A DNA stretch of 64,000 nt, from the NCBI RefSeq assembly GCF_000226095.1, contig NC_016474.1, forward strand, positions 3,224,001 to 3,288,000. Direction: 5' to 3'. Positions 34,005 to 43,593 of this stretch are shown here, one piece after another. The translations under genes were made by a program, and so were the position numbers. The stretch is from Thermothelomyces thermophilus ATCC 42464. Taxonomy: Eukaryota > Ascomycota > Sordariomycetes > Sordariales > Chaetomiaceae. The notes below the pieces were generated by a model. That model made no database searches, had not been told where the DNA came from, and was given only the letters and a program-made list of their open reading frames with translations. How positions within the stretch are numbered: the first letter of the stretch is position 1; each line of letters starts with the position of its first letter.

Positions 34005-35016
34005 ATGCCCAAGTCAAAACGTGCCAGGGTCTACCACCTTACCCAGGTGTCCAAGAAGACACGCGAGCAAAAGGACAAGCTCTTTTCCAGCATCCGCGAG
34101 TGCATCCCGCAATACCAGCACTGCTTCGCCTTCAGCGTCGACAACATGCGCAACAACTACCTCAAAGAAGTGCGCCACGAGCTGTCCGACTGCCGGTACT
34201 ACTTCTCCCTCCCTCTTCCTCTCTTCCGTCTCCCCCCCCCCTCGCTCCACACCTCCCGTCCTTACAACTCAGTACCATAGCCACCGCCCAAACTGACAAG
34301 ACCGACCCTCCCCCCCCCCTCTTGTTTTCTGTGGGGGAAGAAGGGGGTGGGGGGGAAACCAACCACGCAGCATGTTCTTCGGCAAGACGAAGCTCACCGC
34401 CCGCGCGCTCGGCACGACGCCCGAGGACGCGCAGGCGGACGGCATCGACGGGCTCGCGCGCCACCTGACGGGGGCGGTCGGCCTCCTCTTCACCAACCGG
34501 GACCCGGAGGAGATCATCTCGTACTTCGACTCGCTCTCGCACGTCGACTTCGCCCGCGCCGGCACCGTCGCCCCCCGCACCGTGACCGTGCCCCCCGGCG
34601 TCGTCTACTCCACCGGCGGCGAGGTGCCGCCCGAGAACGACGTCCCCATCGCCCACACGCTCGAGCCCGAGCTGCGCCGCCTCGGCATGCCCACCCGCAT
34701 GGTCAAGGGCAAGGTCTGCCTGGGCGCCGACGAGAGCGGGGAGGGCCGCGTCGGCGGGTACACCATCTGCAAGGAAGGGGACGTGCTCGACTCGCGGCAG
34801 ACGAGGCTGCTCAAGCTCTTCAGCATCTGCCTGAGCGAGTTCCGCGTCGCCCTGCTGGCCTACTGGAGCGCCTCGACCGGGAACGTGACCGACTTGGAGG
34901 CCGGGAAGCAGCGGCTGGCCAGGTTGCAGCAGCAGGGCAAGGCCGGCGCCAAGGACAATAATGCCAAGGAAGAGGGGGATGAGATGGACGAGGATGAAGA
35001 GGAGGATCAAGACTGA
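34005..35016 (+). CDS. mrt4: MRT4, 60S ribosome assembly factor (uL10/P0 paralogue)
   Basis: Two exons (34005-34195, 34371-35016) give about 278 aa. The start [19 protein letters not shown] and the segment [20 protein letters not shown] across the intron are typical of MRT4. [10 protein letters not shown], then [13 protein letters not shown], follow the L10 fold. In yeast Mrt4 occupies the P0 site on pre-60S particles in the nucleolus and is swapped for P0 during maturation. The C-terminal 40 residues are Glu/Asp-rich ([12 protein letters not shown]) and somewhat extend the chain beyond the usual length of about 240. The protein lacks the P-protein stalk tail, which separates it from P0. The intron (175 nt) has long C and G runs. 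Confidence 0.94.
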
Positions 35017-36013
35017 ACGGATTAGACCGTGCTACTGGGTGGAGAGGGTGGTGGGCCGGGGGGGGGGGGCCGGGTCTTGTCGGTTTCATTGTGCATATAG
35101 GGGACTTTTGCATGATACCATAGCTTTTGTATCGGCTTGGGCTTTTCGGTTACTGGCGTCCGGACGGCGGGTCAAGAAAACAAAAAAGATAAAAGAAAAA
35201 AGAACAAGAACAAGGGGACGGAAATAGAGCAATTCATGCCACCAGCCGGGGAACTGATAAGCTCCCCCGATCGTGCTGGTGATAATGATGATGATCATCG
35301 CTACCTAGAAGTCCTTGCTCTTCTCTTTCCCCAGAAACACCGTATCTAAAGAATCATCACCGGGAGCAACTTTGATAAGCATTGGTGGCGGGCCCCGATA
35401 GCAGCACATTTCGTAGCTGGAGACAGGCTACCCGTTTCCTAGGCCAGACGAAAAGGAAACAAAAGAGTCCCTTACCTCTGACCTACCTTCCTTCGTTCGT
35501 TTCTCAATTTCTAACCATCAATATTAATTCGCTTCCCTTGCCCCGTTTTCTTCTTCTTTTTTTGGTTACAAGCGTCAAGCAGTGAATAAATACAAGACAA
35601 AAGAATGGTTACCTTCCCGAGAACTCTCGTTCAGATTTGTGGCATCGAGGCAACGCGGCAGAGTTGCCCGGGAAAAAAAGGCTTGGTTCTCTGGGACGAC
35701 AATTGTAGGATCCGGGGGGGCAGTTTTGGGCTGCTCGTTCCAGCTGACATGAAAGACCCTAGCGGTGGAGCGCATATAAGTTGCTCCAACGGGTAGGTGA
35801 ATACTAAATGTTGCCGGGCAAGAAAACGGAACCGCATCCGTTGGCTGTCCGGCCGAGGATGCTGCTGCTTTTTTTCCTGGCGATGGCCTCCCCCCCTTTC
35901 TGACGAGACGGCTTACCCTCAATGCCGAGACGAGGCGGGATCGGGGGGGAAGAGGACGAGGGAAACGACAGTGAAGAGAATGATACCCACCACAAGACAT
36001 GAGGCCAGTCTTG
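35017..36013. other. convergent intergenic space MRT4/U1-70K
   Basis: About 1 kb between the two stops. A G12 run lies at about 35058-35069 just past the MRT4 stop, and a GAT/ATG-rich patch at 35280-35300. Both 3' UTRs probably lie here. No gene recognised. Confidence 0.55.
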
Positions 36014-37598
36014 TTAGTAGCGTCGCAACTTCCTCGGGTCTTCGTAGCCGCCCTCGTAGCCGCGTTTCCGAGAGTCGTCGTGGTCCCTGGGTCGGTCGTA
36101 GTCTCTGCCGCTACCGCTGTAGTACCCACCATTCTCGCCGCCGCCGCCGCCGCCTCCGCGGGGTCGGATGGGCTCCGTGTTGCTGCCAGTCTGCCGGGGG
36201 TTGCGGTCGCGGTAGCCACCGCCGCCCGATCTGTCATCATATGAGCGCGAGCCGCCGTCCCGTCCATACCCACCGCTTCCTCTTCCGGGGCCGTCACGTC
36301 GGTCGTCGCGGCCGCCATAACCACCACCGCCGCCGGGTCCGCTAGGGGCGTTTGGTGGCCCGCCGTAACCACGGTCTCGGCCTCCGTACCCGCCGCCGCC
36401 ACCACCACCACCACCACCACCACCGCCGGGACCACCGGGGCTGGAACGGAATCCGCTGCGGTCGCCGTAGCCGCTACCTCCTCTGAACCCGCGATCGCGT
36501 CCTCCCCTGAAACCACCGCCAAAGCCGCCCCGGAACCCACCGCCAAAGCCGCCGGGGCCCATCGGCCTGGACGTAGATGCCTTGGTGTAGCCCCGACCAC
36601 CAAGCCCGCCTCCCAAGCGGCGCGGCTTCCAACCTTTGACTGTCCTGCCCCTCTCTACGTCAACCTTGATCCGCCGGTCCTTGATGCGGATACCATCACA
36701 TCCTTCCAGGGCAGCTATATGCGTACGCGCGCATATGCGCATCTCGTCAGTAACGCCTTACCATGAAACTGGACCTACTACCTTCGTGGTAAAGGGGGTG
36801 AAATGGGGCAAAACGAAGGTGGGAGAAGAATGATAAGGAGGAGGAGGAAGGACTGGCAAGCTTGAGGGCCATGTATGTTCCAGGGCGGGTTCCGGCAAGC
36901 TGCGGGATGACAGTGTCAAGAGTCAAGGTGGCAGGCATTACCTCTCATGTCCTTCTCGCGCTCAAACACTACGAAGCCGTACCCGCGGTGGGGTTTCTGT
37001 TTCTTGTTTCCCTTCTCGTGGGCGTGGGTATCGCGGATGATGCGGATCTGCCAAGGTCAGTCAGCGAATATCCAGGCCAGGCCCAAAACAGAGGGCTAAG
37101 GGAGAACAAAGAAGGAAGCTCTCACTCGCTCAATGGGCCCAAACCGCCCAAATTCACGTTCCAGGTCCTTCTCGTCGGCGTTGTAGTCCAACCGCGCCAC
37201 TATCAGCGTCTTGAAGGCATCACCGCGGATGTTGGGATCCGCATGGGGGTTGTCTATTTTAAAAGTTCAGTCGCGTCAGCACTTTCCGTTTCGAGACACA
37301 CAAATAAATACGCTGCAGCACACGAGCAGGACGCACAATTCTTGGGGCCCTCGGTGAGCAGCCTTTCCACCTGCTCCTGCTTCTCGCGCTTTTTGCGGTC
37401 GCGCCTCTCCAGCCAGCTCTCGGTCGGGTGGTACTCGTACACGCGCTCGTACTCGGCCATGGCGGGCAGGTACTGGGCGACGCCCGAGATAGACGCCGTC
37501 CTGCGTTCCTCGGGCGGATGGTCGCATGGCGGGACCCAGCGCAAGGGCGGGCGCGGCGCAAAGAGCGCCAGCAGGTTGGGGGGGAGCCGGTCCGTCAT
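36014..37598 (-). CDS. snp1: U1 snRNP 70 kDa protein (U1-70K/Snp1)
   Basis: Four exons, read 37598-37337, 37253-37126, 37047-36942 and 36714-36014, give about 398 aa; each join keeps frame. The N-terminus is the family-specific U1-70K region ([17 protein letters not shown], then [19 protein letters not shown]). An RRM follows at about 102-180 with RNP2 LIVARL and RNP1 RGYGFVVF, then [21 protein letters not shown]. In the family this binds U1 snRNA stem-loop I and contacts Sm and U1C for 5' splice site recognition. The tail from about 210 onward is Gly/Arg/Tyr/Phe-rich with RGG, GGF and GGYGGRD units rather than the RS/RD tail of animals, so it is probably disordered and phase-separation prone. 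It shares a 452-bp divergent promoter with mL43. Confidence 0.94.
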
Positions 37599-38050
37599 GG
37601 TGAGAGAGCTGTTTTGGTCGCCTTGTCACTTTGGCCGCGCGAGTGATGTTCTTGGTCCGCGATTCGCCGGAATCGAAAATTCTTCGCGAGCAGGGCCGGG
37701 ATATCGCTCGCTAGGCGTCCTGTGCAGTACAAGACGACGGGGCACGCAAACCCTGTTGACTTTGCTGGCGACGACGCGCCAGATGTCGATGGAAGACGGA
37801 GGACGAGACGAACTTGGCAGGATTGGGGAAGCTCGCGATGTTGGAAGCATTGCCTGGCTGTTTGGCGCGCTACCCTGCGGTGGGGCCGTGCACAGGAGCA
37901 ACTTCGTAAAGTTAGGTAGTCAAATGATAGATAGCCAATCATGCTGGTTAAGGCCCACTTATTTTCTGCCGCGTTTGGACCGGGCCGCATGGCCCATTTT
38001 CTGCCGCTGCATCTCGCGATTCAAATGCTCTTCAGACGGCAACGGCGACG
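37599..38050. promoter_or_regulatory. divergent promoter U1-70K/mL43
   Basis: 452 bases between the two start codons. A CCAAT box on the plus strand at 37935-37939 lies about 112 nt upstream of the mL43 ATG, a usual position for CCAAT-binding complex sites. Confidence 0.6.
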
Positions 38051-38605
38051 ATGACAGTAAGGGCGGTGCAACAGATCTCTACCGGCCGGGTAAGGAGTGA
38101 AAAACCGCTTTCTCGACCTGATGCGTGTGTGCTAACCCAAGTACCAGAATGGCGTCGGTTCCTTCATCTTGCAATGCAAGAAGATGAACTTCCATTACTG
38201 CGACTGGGCAGGAAGTTCAAAAGGCATGAAGTATGTCCCCTGCCTTCCTCTTCTTTCCTTTTCTCCGAACCTCCTCCTACTCGAGACAATCAGTGGTACT
38301 CATAATGATACAGCGGCTTCATCAAGTCTCTCCTCCCCAAGTTCGCCGCCGCCAACCCGCAAGTCGAGTTCACCGTCTCCCCACGACCATCCAAGCACCC
38401 CGTCATCGTTGCTCAGTACATCAACGGCCGCGAGAAGTCCATCTGCGTCCGTAATATGGAGCCGTACGAGATCCTCAAGAAGGCCGAGCTGCTGCGCGAT
38501 GCCAGCGGCGAGAAGAACAAGAGGGTCACCAAGCCGGTACAGAGCATCAACGAGTCGGTCAGAGGTGTCTGGTCCCCGTACCATGGGAACGGGCTGCAGG
38601 TATGA
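38051..38605 (+). CDS. mrpl51: mitochondrial large-subunit ribosomal protein mL43 (yeast Mrpl51)
   Basis: Three exons (38051-38089, 38148-38230, 38314-38605) give about 137 aa. The start MTVRAVQQISTGRNGVGSF and the core QCKKMNFHYCDWAGSSKGM, GFIKSLLPKFAAANPQVEF and NGREKSICVRNM match the L51/S25/CI-B8 thioredoxin-like fold of mL43. It is a structural protein of the mitoribosome large subunit. The ending GVWSPYHGNGLQV is typical of fungal members. Introns of 58 and 83 nt use donors GTAAGG and GTATGT; the first has a GCTAAC branch site. Convergent with TPI, with only 319 bases between stops. Confidence 0.93.
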
Positions 38606-38924
38606 AAGGGTGGAATGGTTGTGGTGTGGGCTGTATGAATGTGTACATGGTGCAATGCTTGCTTGTAACAATACGAATCCTTATACCTCACCGCTTGGGA
38701 ATCGGAGTTGGAGAGTACTATTGTAACACATATTCCGGAATGGAGAAAGCGAGCTGAGCTGAATCTTGTCTTTTATTAAGATTTTCGGTTCATCTCTACT
38801 TAGACTTCTGACAATGTGGTCCCATGTTCAGTCACTTTTGCCGTTCCTTACTTGTGGCACATTCTCAGATATCCATTTCCTTTTTTTTTCTTCTTCTTCT
38901 TGCTCTCTACCTTGGCGGAGACGC
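38606..38924. other. short convergent space mL43/TPI
   Basis: 319 bases between convergent stop codons, including a T9 run at about 38881-38889. The 3' UTRs of mL43 and TPI are likely to overlap here. No gene seen. Confidence 0.55.
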
Positions 38925-39936
38925 TCAGAGGTTGGAGTTGATAATGTCGACGACTGGGCTCGTTAGCTCTGATGAGAGTGTAGACATGAGGGACCTGGCA
39001 ACTTACACTCGGGCTTCAGGCTGGCACCGCCGACCAGGAAGCCGTCAATGTCCTTCTCCTTGGCCAGGTCCTTGCAGTTCTTGCCGTTGACGCTGCCGCC
39101 GTACAGAATTCTCGTCTCCTCGGCGACGGCGTCGCTGACGTTGGCCTTGAGCCATTTGCGGATGGCCTCGTGCACCTCCTGGGCCTGCTCAACGGTGGCA
39201 ACCTTGCCGGTGCCGATGGCCCAGATGGGCTCGTACGCAATCACGACCTTCTTCCAGTCGTCGGTCGAGAGCTTGGCGGCCAGGGCGGCCAGCTGGCGCT
39301 CGACGACGGCGACCGTGTTACCGCTCTCGCGCTCCTGGAGCGACTCGCCGCAGCACCAGATGACACTGACGCCGCCGTCAACAGCGAACTTGGTCTTGGA
39401 GGCCACCACCTCGTCGGTCTCGCCGAGCAGCGTCCGGCGCTCCGAATGGCCCAGGATGGTCCAGTTGACGCCGCTGTCCTTGAGCTGCGACACGCTAATC
39501 TCGCCCGTGTAGGCGCCGTTGGGCTTGTCGTAGACGTTCTGCGCAGACACCTCGATGCCGGGCTTCTTGAGCTCGCTCTGGGCGAGGTGTAGGTAGATGG
39601 CCGGAGGAGCGATCACGACCTCTGAAGGAAGGCAGCACAGGTTAGCTTGCTTGATTGTTCCCGTTCTTACTCTCCCCCCCCCCCCCCAAAAAAAAAATCG
39701 TCGTCGTCGTCTGGGTCCATAGCAAGCAGGGTGTTAACGTACCAACATTGGAGTCCAATTGCGCCTCGTTGAGACCCTTTACGATTGTCTTGATGGACTC
39801 CTTGGTCCCGTTCCTGGTGGTCGCGGTGGTATGATCAGCTCGGAGAGCTCCAACGCGGGGTTTTGCGGCGTCATGGCGGGGTAAAACTGCCCACGTACAT
39901 TTTGAAGTTGCCGCCGACGAAGAACTTGCGAGCCAT
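38925..39936 (-). CDS. tpi1: triosephosphate isomerase
   Basis: Four exons, read 39936-39899, 39813-39743, 39621-39007 and 38953-38925, give 250 aa, the normal family length. It interconverts dihydroxyacetone phosphate and glyceraldehyde-3-phosphate in cytosolic glycolysis. Catalytic residues are present: Lys12 in GGNFKM, His95 in GHSERR, and Glu167 in AYEPIWAIGTG (loop 6). The phosphate-binding YGGSVNGKNC and GFLVGGASLKPEFVDI end the barrel. First and last coding exons are tiny (38 and 29 nt). The second intron (39622-39742) contains C14 followed by A10 and a GTC trinucleotide run. Confidence 0.98.
39674..39697. repeat. C14/A10 homopolymer junction in a TPI intron
   Basis: Fourteen C followed directly by ten A, then TCGTCGTCG. 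On the sense strand this is T10 then G14, the same polarity as the T20/G13 junction at 10946. Confidence 0.88.
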
Positions 39937-40631
39937 GGTGGGCAAAGTCTTTTTTTCTTATGATGAACAAAAAAACGATTCAGGAGGAAGGGAAAATTGC
40001 TCTAATCACAATGAAGAGGGCGGGCTTGAATTTGGATGTTGACAGCATTCGACAGAGAGGTCCGAGTGGAAGTGGGATGGATGCGGGAGCTGCGGGCCTA
40101 AAAAGTGGATGCCCTGTTTGGGTTGGGGGACATGGTGCAACCTCAAAGAGTCCACCCAATGTTGGAAACGCGCCTGCAAGCCAGCCCTGCGTTCTTTTTT
40201 CCAATAGCCTTGGCTTTGGCTTATTTGCTGCTTGCCACGTACCGAGTATGGAGGTACGCACTCTACTCAATGGAGTCAGATCCCTATTTTGGAAACAAGT
40301 AAACAACGATGTCGCCGGACTATCCGTAGTTCCCTTCCTGTTAACGAGTTTTATGCCCCCGTACATGCATCGATGGATATAAATGCCCGTCCGCAAAGAA
40401 ATCGAAAGTAAACTTTCTTGTCAATGACCCAACACGTCATCACCAGATCGTGTGTCGATCCAGCTTCCCCGCCAAGGTTGTGTGCCCCCCGTTCTGGGTC
40501 CGGCTCAACCCGGCTATTGGTCCCACAGAGAGCCGAGCATGTCCGGCCGGCCCATGAACTCCCGGCCTTCATTTTGGTCCTTCACACGGGTATGGGCTAG
40601 CCGTCCACCGCCCTGCTTGCAGTGTCGTGAT
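39937..40631. other. TPI upstream region
   Basis: About 700 bases between the TPI start and the stop of the next minus-strand gene. The TPI promoter must lie here; an ATTGG (CCAAT on the TPI sense strand) is not decisive. Small ORFs look random. Confidence 0.5.
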
Positions 40632-41851
40632 TTAGCGGCTCCTCACAAAGAACCCCCCTCTTGGCTTGGCAACACGATCTCTCCGTAGCAGCGTCTCCTT
40701 AAGATTGACGGCTTGCTTCTTCACCTTGGGAGCCAACCTCGTGTCTCCACTGCTCTTGACGACCCGATACGCTGTTGAGCCCAGCCGTTTGTCCTTCGGA
40801 AGTTTAGGTTCGCGAAGTAATGTCTGCTCTGCCCCGCCAAGCTTCCTCCGTTTATGTTGTGCGTTGGTGGCCGGGCTGGGTGGTCGGGGCGCGTCATCTT
40901 CCCCGTCCGATTCGAGTAGATCCAGAGGGAGGAGCTTTGGCACCTCCCGTTTCCGCTTCTCCGTTTCTGGCGGGAAATCCTGGCCACCGCCCAGGTTGGC
41001 ATCTTCATCCTCGTCTTCTTGCCTGCTCGCTTTCTGAGCCCGCTTCCTCTCCTCAGCCTGCCGCTTTAGAAACGCATCACGTTCCTGCCGTTTCCTCTTC
41101 AACGCGGCGGCTTGTCTGTGCGGAGTTAGCGGCGGCCACCGACGAGGCGAGAGTTGGGCTCGACTTACTGCTCAATGGCCTTTGCAGCAGCCTCCGCGGC
41201 TTTCAGGGTCTCGGCTTCCGCATCACGCGTGGACACAGCCTCCGGCGGCGCATCATCGTCGGAGTCATCCTCCTCCTCCTCTTCTTTTTCTTCTTCTTCG
41301 CGCTCACCCGTCTCAGCTCCGTTTCCACCCGTCTTGGCAATGCTGTCTTCCAAAGAATCCCGAGAGGGTCCTTCCCTGGGTGTAACGAATTCATCATGGT
41401 CGCTATCCTCAAATGTGATGTGCTGCTTCCTCTCCTTGGGCGTCTTGAAAACATCCTCGCTGTCCCCCTCCTGGCTTCCCGAAGCCGAAGCCCCGGCTTT
41501 CCTCCGCCGCAGTGCCGAGGACGTTGGGAGCGGGATTTCAATACTGACGTGGCTGCGCTTAGCAGACCCTGTGTCGTTGCTGCGCACAGCCGACTTTGGA
41601 CTTGACGGCGAGTGCGGGTCGTCCTGCCTCTGGCTTTCCTCCGCTGTGTTGTCTGCCTTGTACTTTATGCTTGCTGCTCTGAGGAGTGGCTGCCCATTAA
41701 CATCATCGCCGGTTTCGCTGGCTGGTGCTGAGCCTGGGGCGTCATCCTTGACCTCCGGCGTTTCTGGCTCAGAATCCGAAGAAAGGATCTCAATCACGGC
41801 TTCTTTCTCGGCCTTCTTCGCCTGCTGCCGCGCCGACCTTCGAGGCGCCAT
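40632..41851 (-). CDS. utp16: UTP16/Bud21-like U3 snoRNP-associated protein
   Basis: Two exons, read 41851-41169 and 41115-40632, give about 388 aa. The C-terminus NLKETLLRRDRVAKPRGGFF is the signature of the U3 snoRNA-associated (Utp16) family, preceded by a basic coiled region (KRKRQERDAFLKRQAEERKRAQK) and an acidic middle (EREEEEKEEEEEDDSDDD). In yeast Utp16/Bud21 is a non-essential SSU processome component needed for 18S rRNA processing in the nucleolus. Most of the protein is low complexity, so the call depends on the C-terminal motif. The N-terminus has RRSARQQAKK, then VIEILSSDSE, which resembles a SUMO-interacting motif. The 53-nt intron has a GCTAAC branch site. Confidence 0.82.
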
Positions 41852-42341
41852 AACTTCGAGCGATCACAGACAGCAATATGCTCCCATTCGACAATGGTGT
41901 CAAAATGATTGTTGCACGCAGTAAATTCAGTGGAAGTCGCAGTGTGAGTTAATGATTTCATGAACACACATTGAATCGGCAAAGGGACGTTTCCTGAACT
42001 TTTTTTTTCTTGCTGCAAGGGCCGGTTTCATGATGCTTGATTGGCTGTAGATGATCATTGGATGATCATTGGGACCCACATCATTGTGAACTTGTACTGC
42101 TTAAGTCAGTAACTACTCCGTGGGCCCTCTGGGCAACTGTGTCGAGCTCCTAACAACATCAGCTACAAACCGTTGTTTACTTGTTATTTTTAACATTGCC
42201 GAAACCAACAGATTAATGCAACTGTTCTGAGCCCGCTTCATAACTGTCAATGAGATTATTATGGTGTTCGTCAAAGATTGATTACCTCCTCACTCCTAAC
42301 GTCACGGTCAATTCCGCCCTTGTTGCTCCAGCGGCACAGCG
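41852..42341. promoter_or_regulatory. divergent promoter UTP16/TPR protein, CCAAT cluster
   Basis: 490 bases between the start codons. ATTGG (CCAAT on the UTP16 sense strand) occurs at 42040-42044, 42057-42061 and 42068-42072. The last two lie in an 11-bp tandem duplication, GATGATCATTG (42050-42071). Confidence 0.65.
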
Positions 42342-43593
42342 ATGTTTTTGGCACGGGCTTCAGGGGGAGCAGGGCGGCTCTCTGGTATTGCTACTTGGGC
42401 TGCCCTTCGACCTAGAGTTCCGGATGCGCATCCATTTGTTTTGGCCAATCAGGTCCGATTACAACAACAACAACAAGGACGAAGACGACGACAACAACAA
42501 CGAGATTACGCAGTGTTTCTTCGCCCGCGATCGAGGCGTCCCCCAGCAGATGCGGCGGACGGTTTGCCCTTCAAAAACGTCGACCCTCCACCTCTCCGCT
42601 GGTGGCGAGAGTTTCAGGAGGCTCGCGGGATCGGGGATCTGACTCCGGAAAATTGCCTGAGTGCGTTCACGCAATACTGCCTCGTTGCAGCCAACACGGG
42701 CTCCAGCTGGAAGAGTGCGCTGGAAAGGGGTATGTTTCTAAAAGCGCCAACATGTGGTTCATCCTCCGGAGGCTAAGTTTCTTGTAGACCACAATATTGA
42801 TCCGTACACTCTCCACTACACCGCCCTGCCACTGCTCAACCGGTCCGGGAGTCCTGCTATGACGGTTGGAATGCACATGCTCTTCACAGCATCAAGCATG
42901 GGATATACGCCTTCTATCTTGACGCTGATGGGCATCCTCGTGCGCTCGCCCGAAAATGTCTACGCCAAGGCGCGAGTGTCGCCGTCCTGGCGCGAGGTCG
43001 ATGCGCGGTTTAAGCGATTGCTTCAAACCGAGAAGAACCCCGACGCCTTCACACTGCAGGGGCTCTTGCTGCTGCGCGAAGGCAGGGGCGACCTCTTCGC
43101 GCTGAGGTACTTTGACAGGGCCGTCGAGGCGGCGCGCGACATGCCAGGGACGCAACCGGGACCGGTCGAGCAAGATGCCCCGACCATTCGCGAGCCGAGG
43201 TGGACCCTGGAAGCTTTCTGCCACAGGAACCGCGGAGCCATTCTGCTGAAGCAGAACCGGAGAGAAGAGGCCATGGCCGCCTTCAGGATCCTCGCGCTCG
43301 AGCTGGACCTCCCAGACGGCTACGCCGAGCTGGCCAAGATGCTTCCGCCACACGCGAAGGAACGCGAGACCTACCTCCTGAAAGCCGCACAGGGCGGCAG
43401 CTTCGAGGCCTGCGCGCTCCTCGCGCTCCACATGGCCGACAAGGCCGCTGACTCAGATCTCCCTCACGGCGATCGCGTTGTCGCTGCGGGCTTGGCCCGC
43501 GAATGGGCGTTGATCGAGCCGGACGATGCGAAGAGGGAGCAGGTGCTGGCCCAGGTAGCGGAGAGGACCAAGGCGGTCTCTGGGGAGAGATAG
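42342..43593 (+). CDS. TPR/Sel1-like protein, probably mitochondrial
   Basis: Two exons (42342-42729, 42788-43593; 58-nt intron, donor GTATGT, acceptor TAG) give about 397 aa. The first 60 residues are rich in Arg, Ala and Gln and nearly free of acids (MFLARASGGAGRLSG, then QQQQQGRRRRQQQ), which fits a mitochondrial presequence. The rest is alpha-helical with TPR/Sel1-like units: DAFTLQGLLLLREGRGDLFALRY, EAFCHRNRGAILLKQNRREEAM and ERETYLLKAAQGGSFEACALLAL. Such repeats mediate protein contacts. I recognise it only as a conserved filamentous-fungal type without a known role. Mitochondrial location is inference from the N-terminus. Confidence 0.8.

Noticed and set aside
35575-36603. 342-codon minus-strand ORF overlapping U1-70K exon 4
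   Set aside because: Same strand but a different frame of the GGN-rich tail, giving Ala/Val/Thr runs; U1-70K occupies the real frame.
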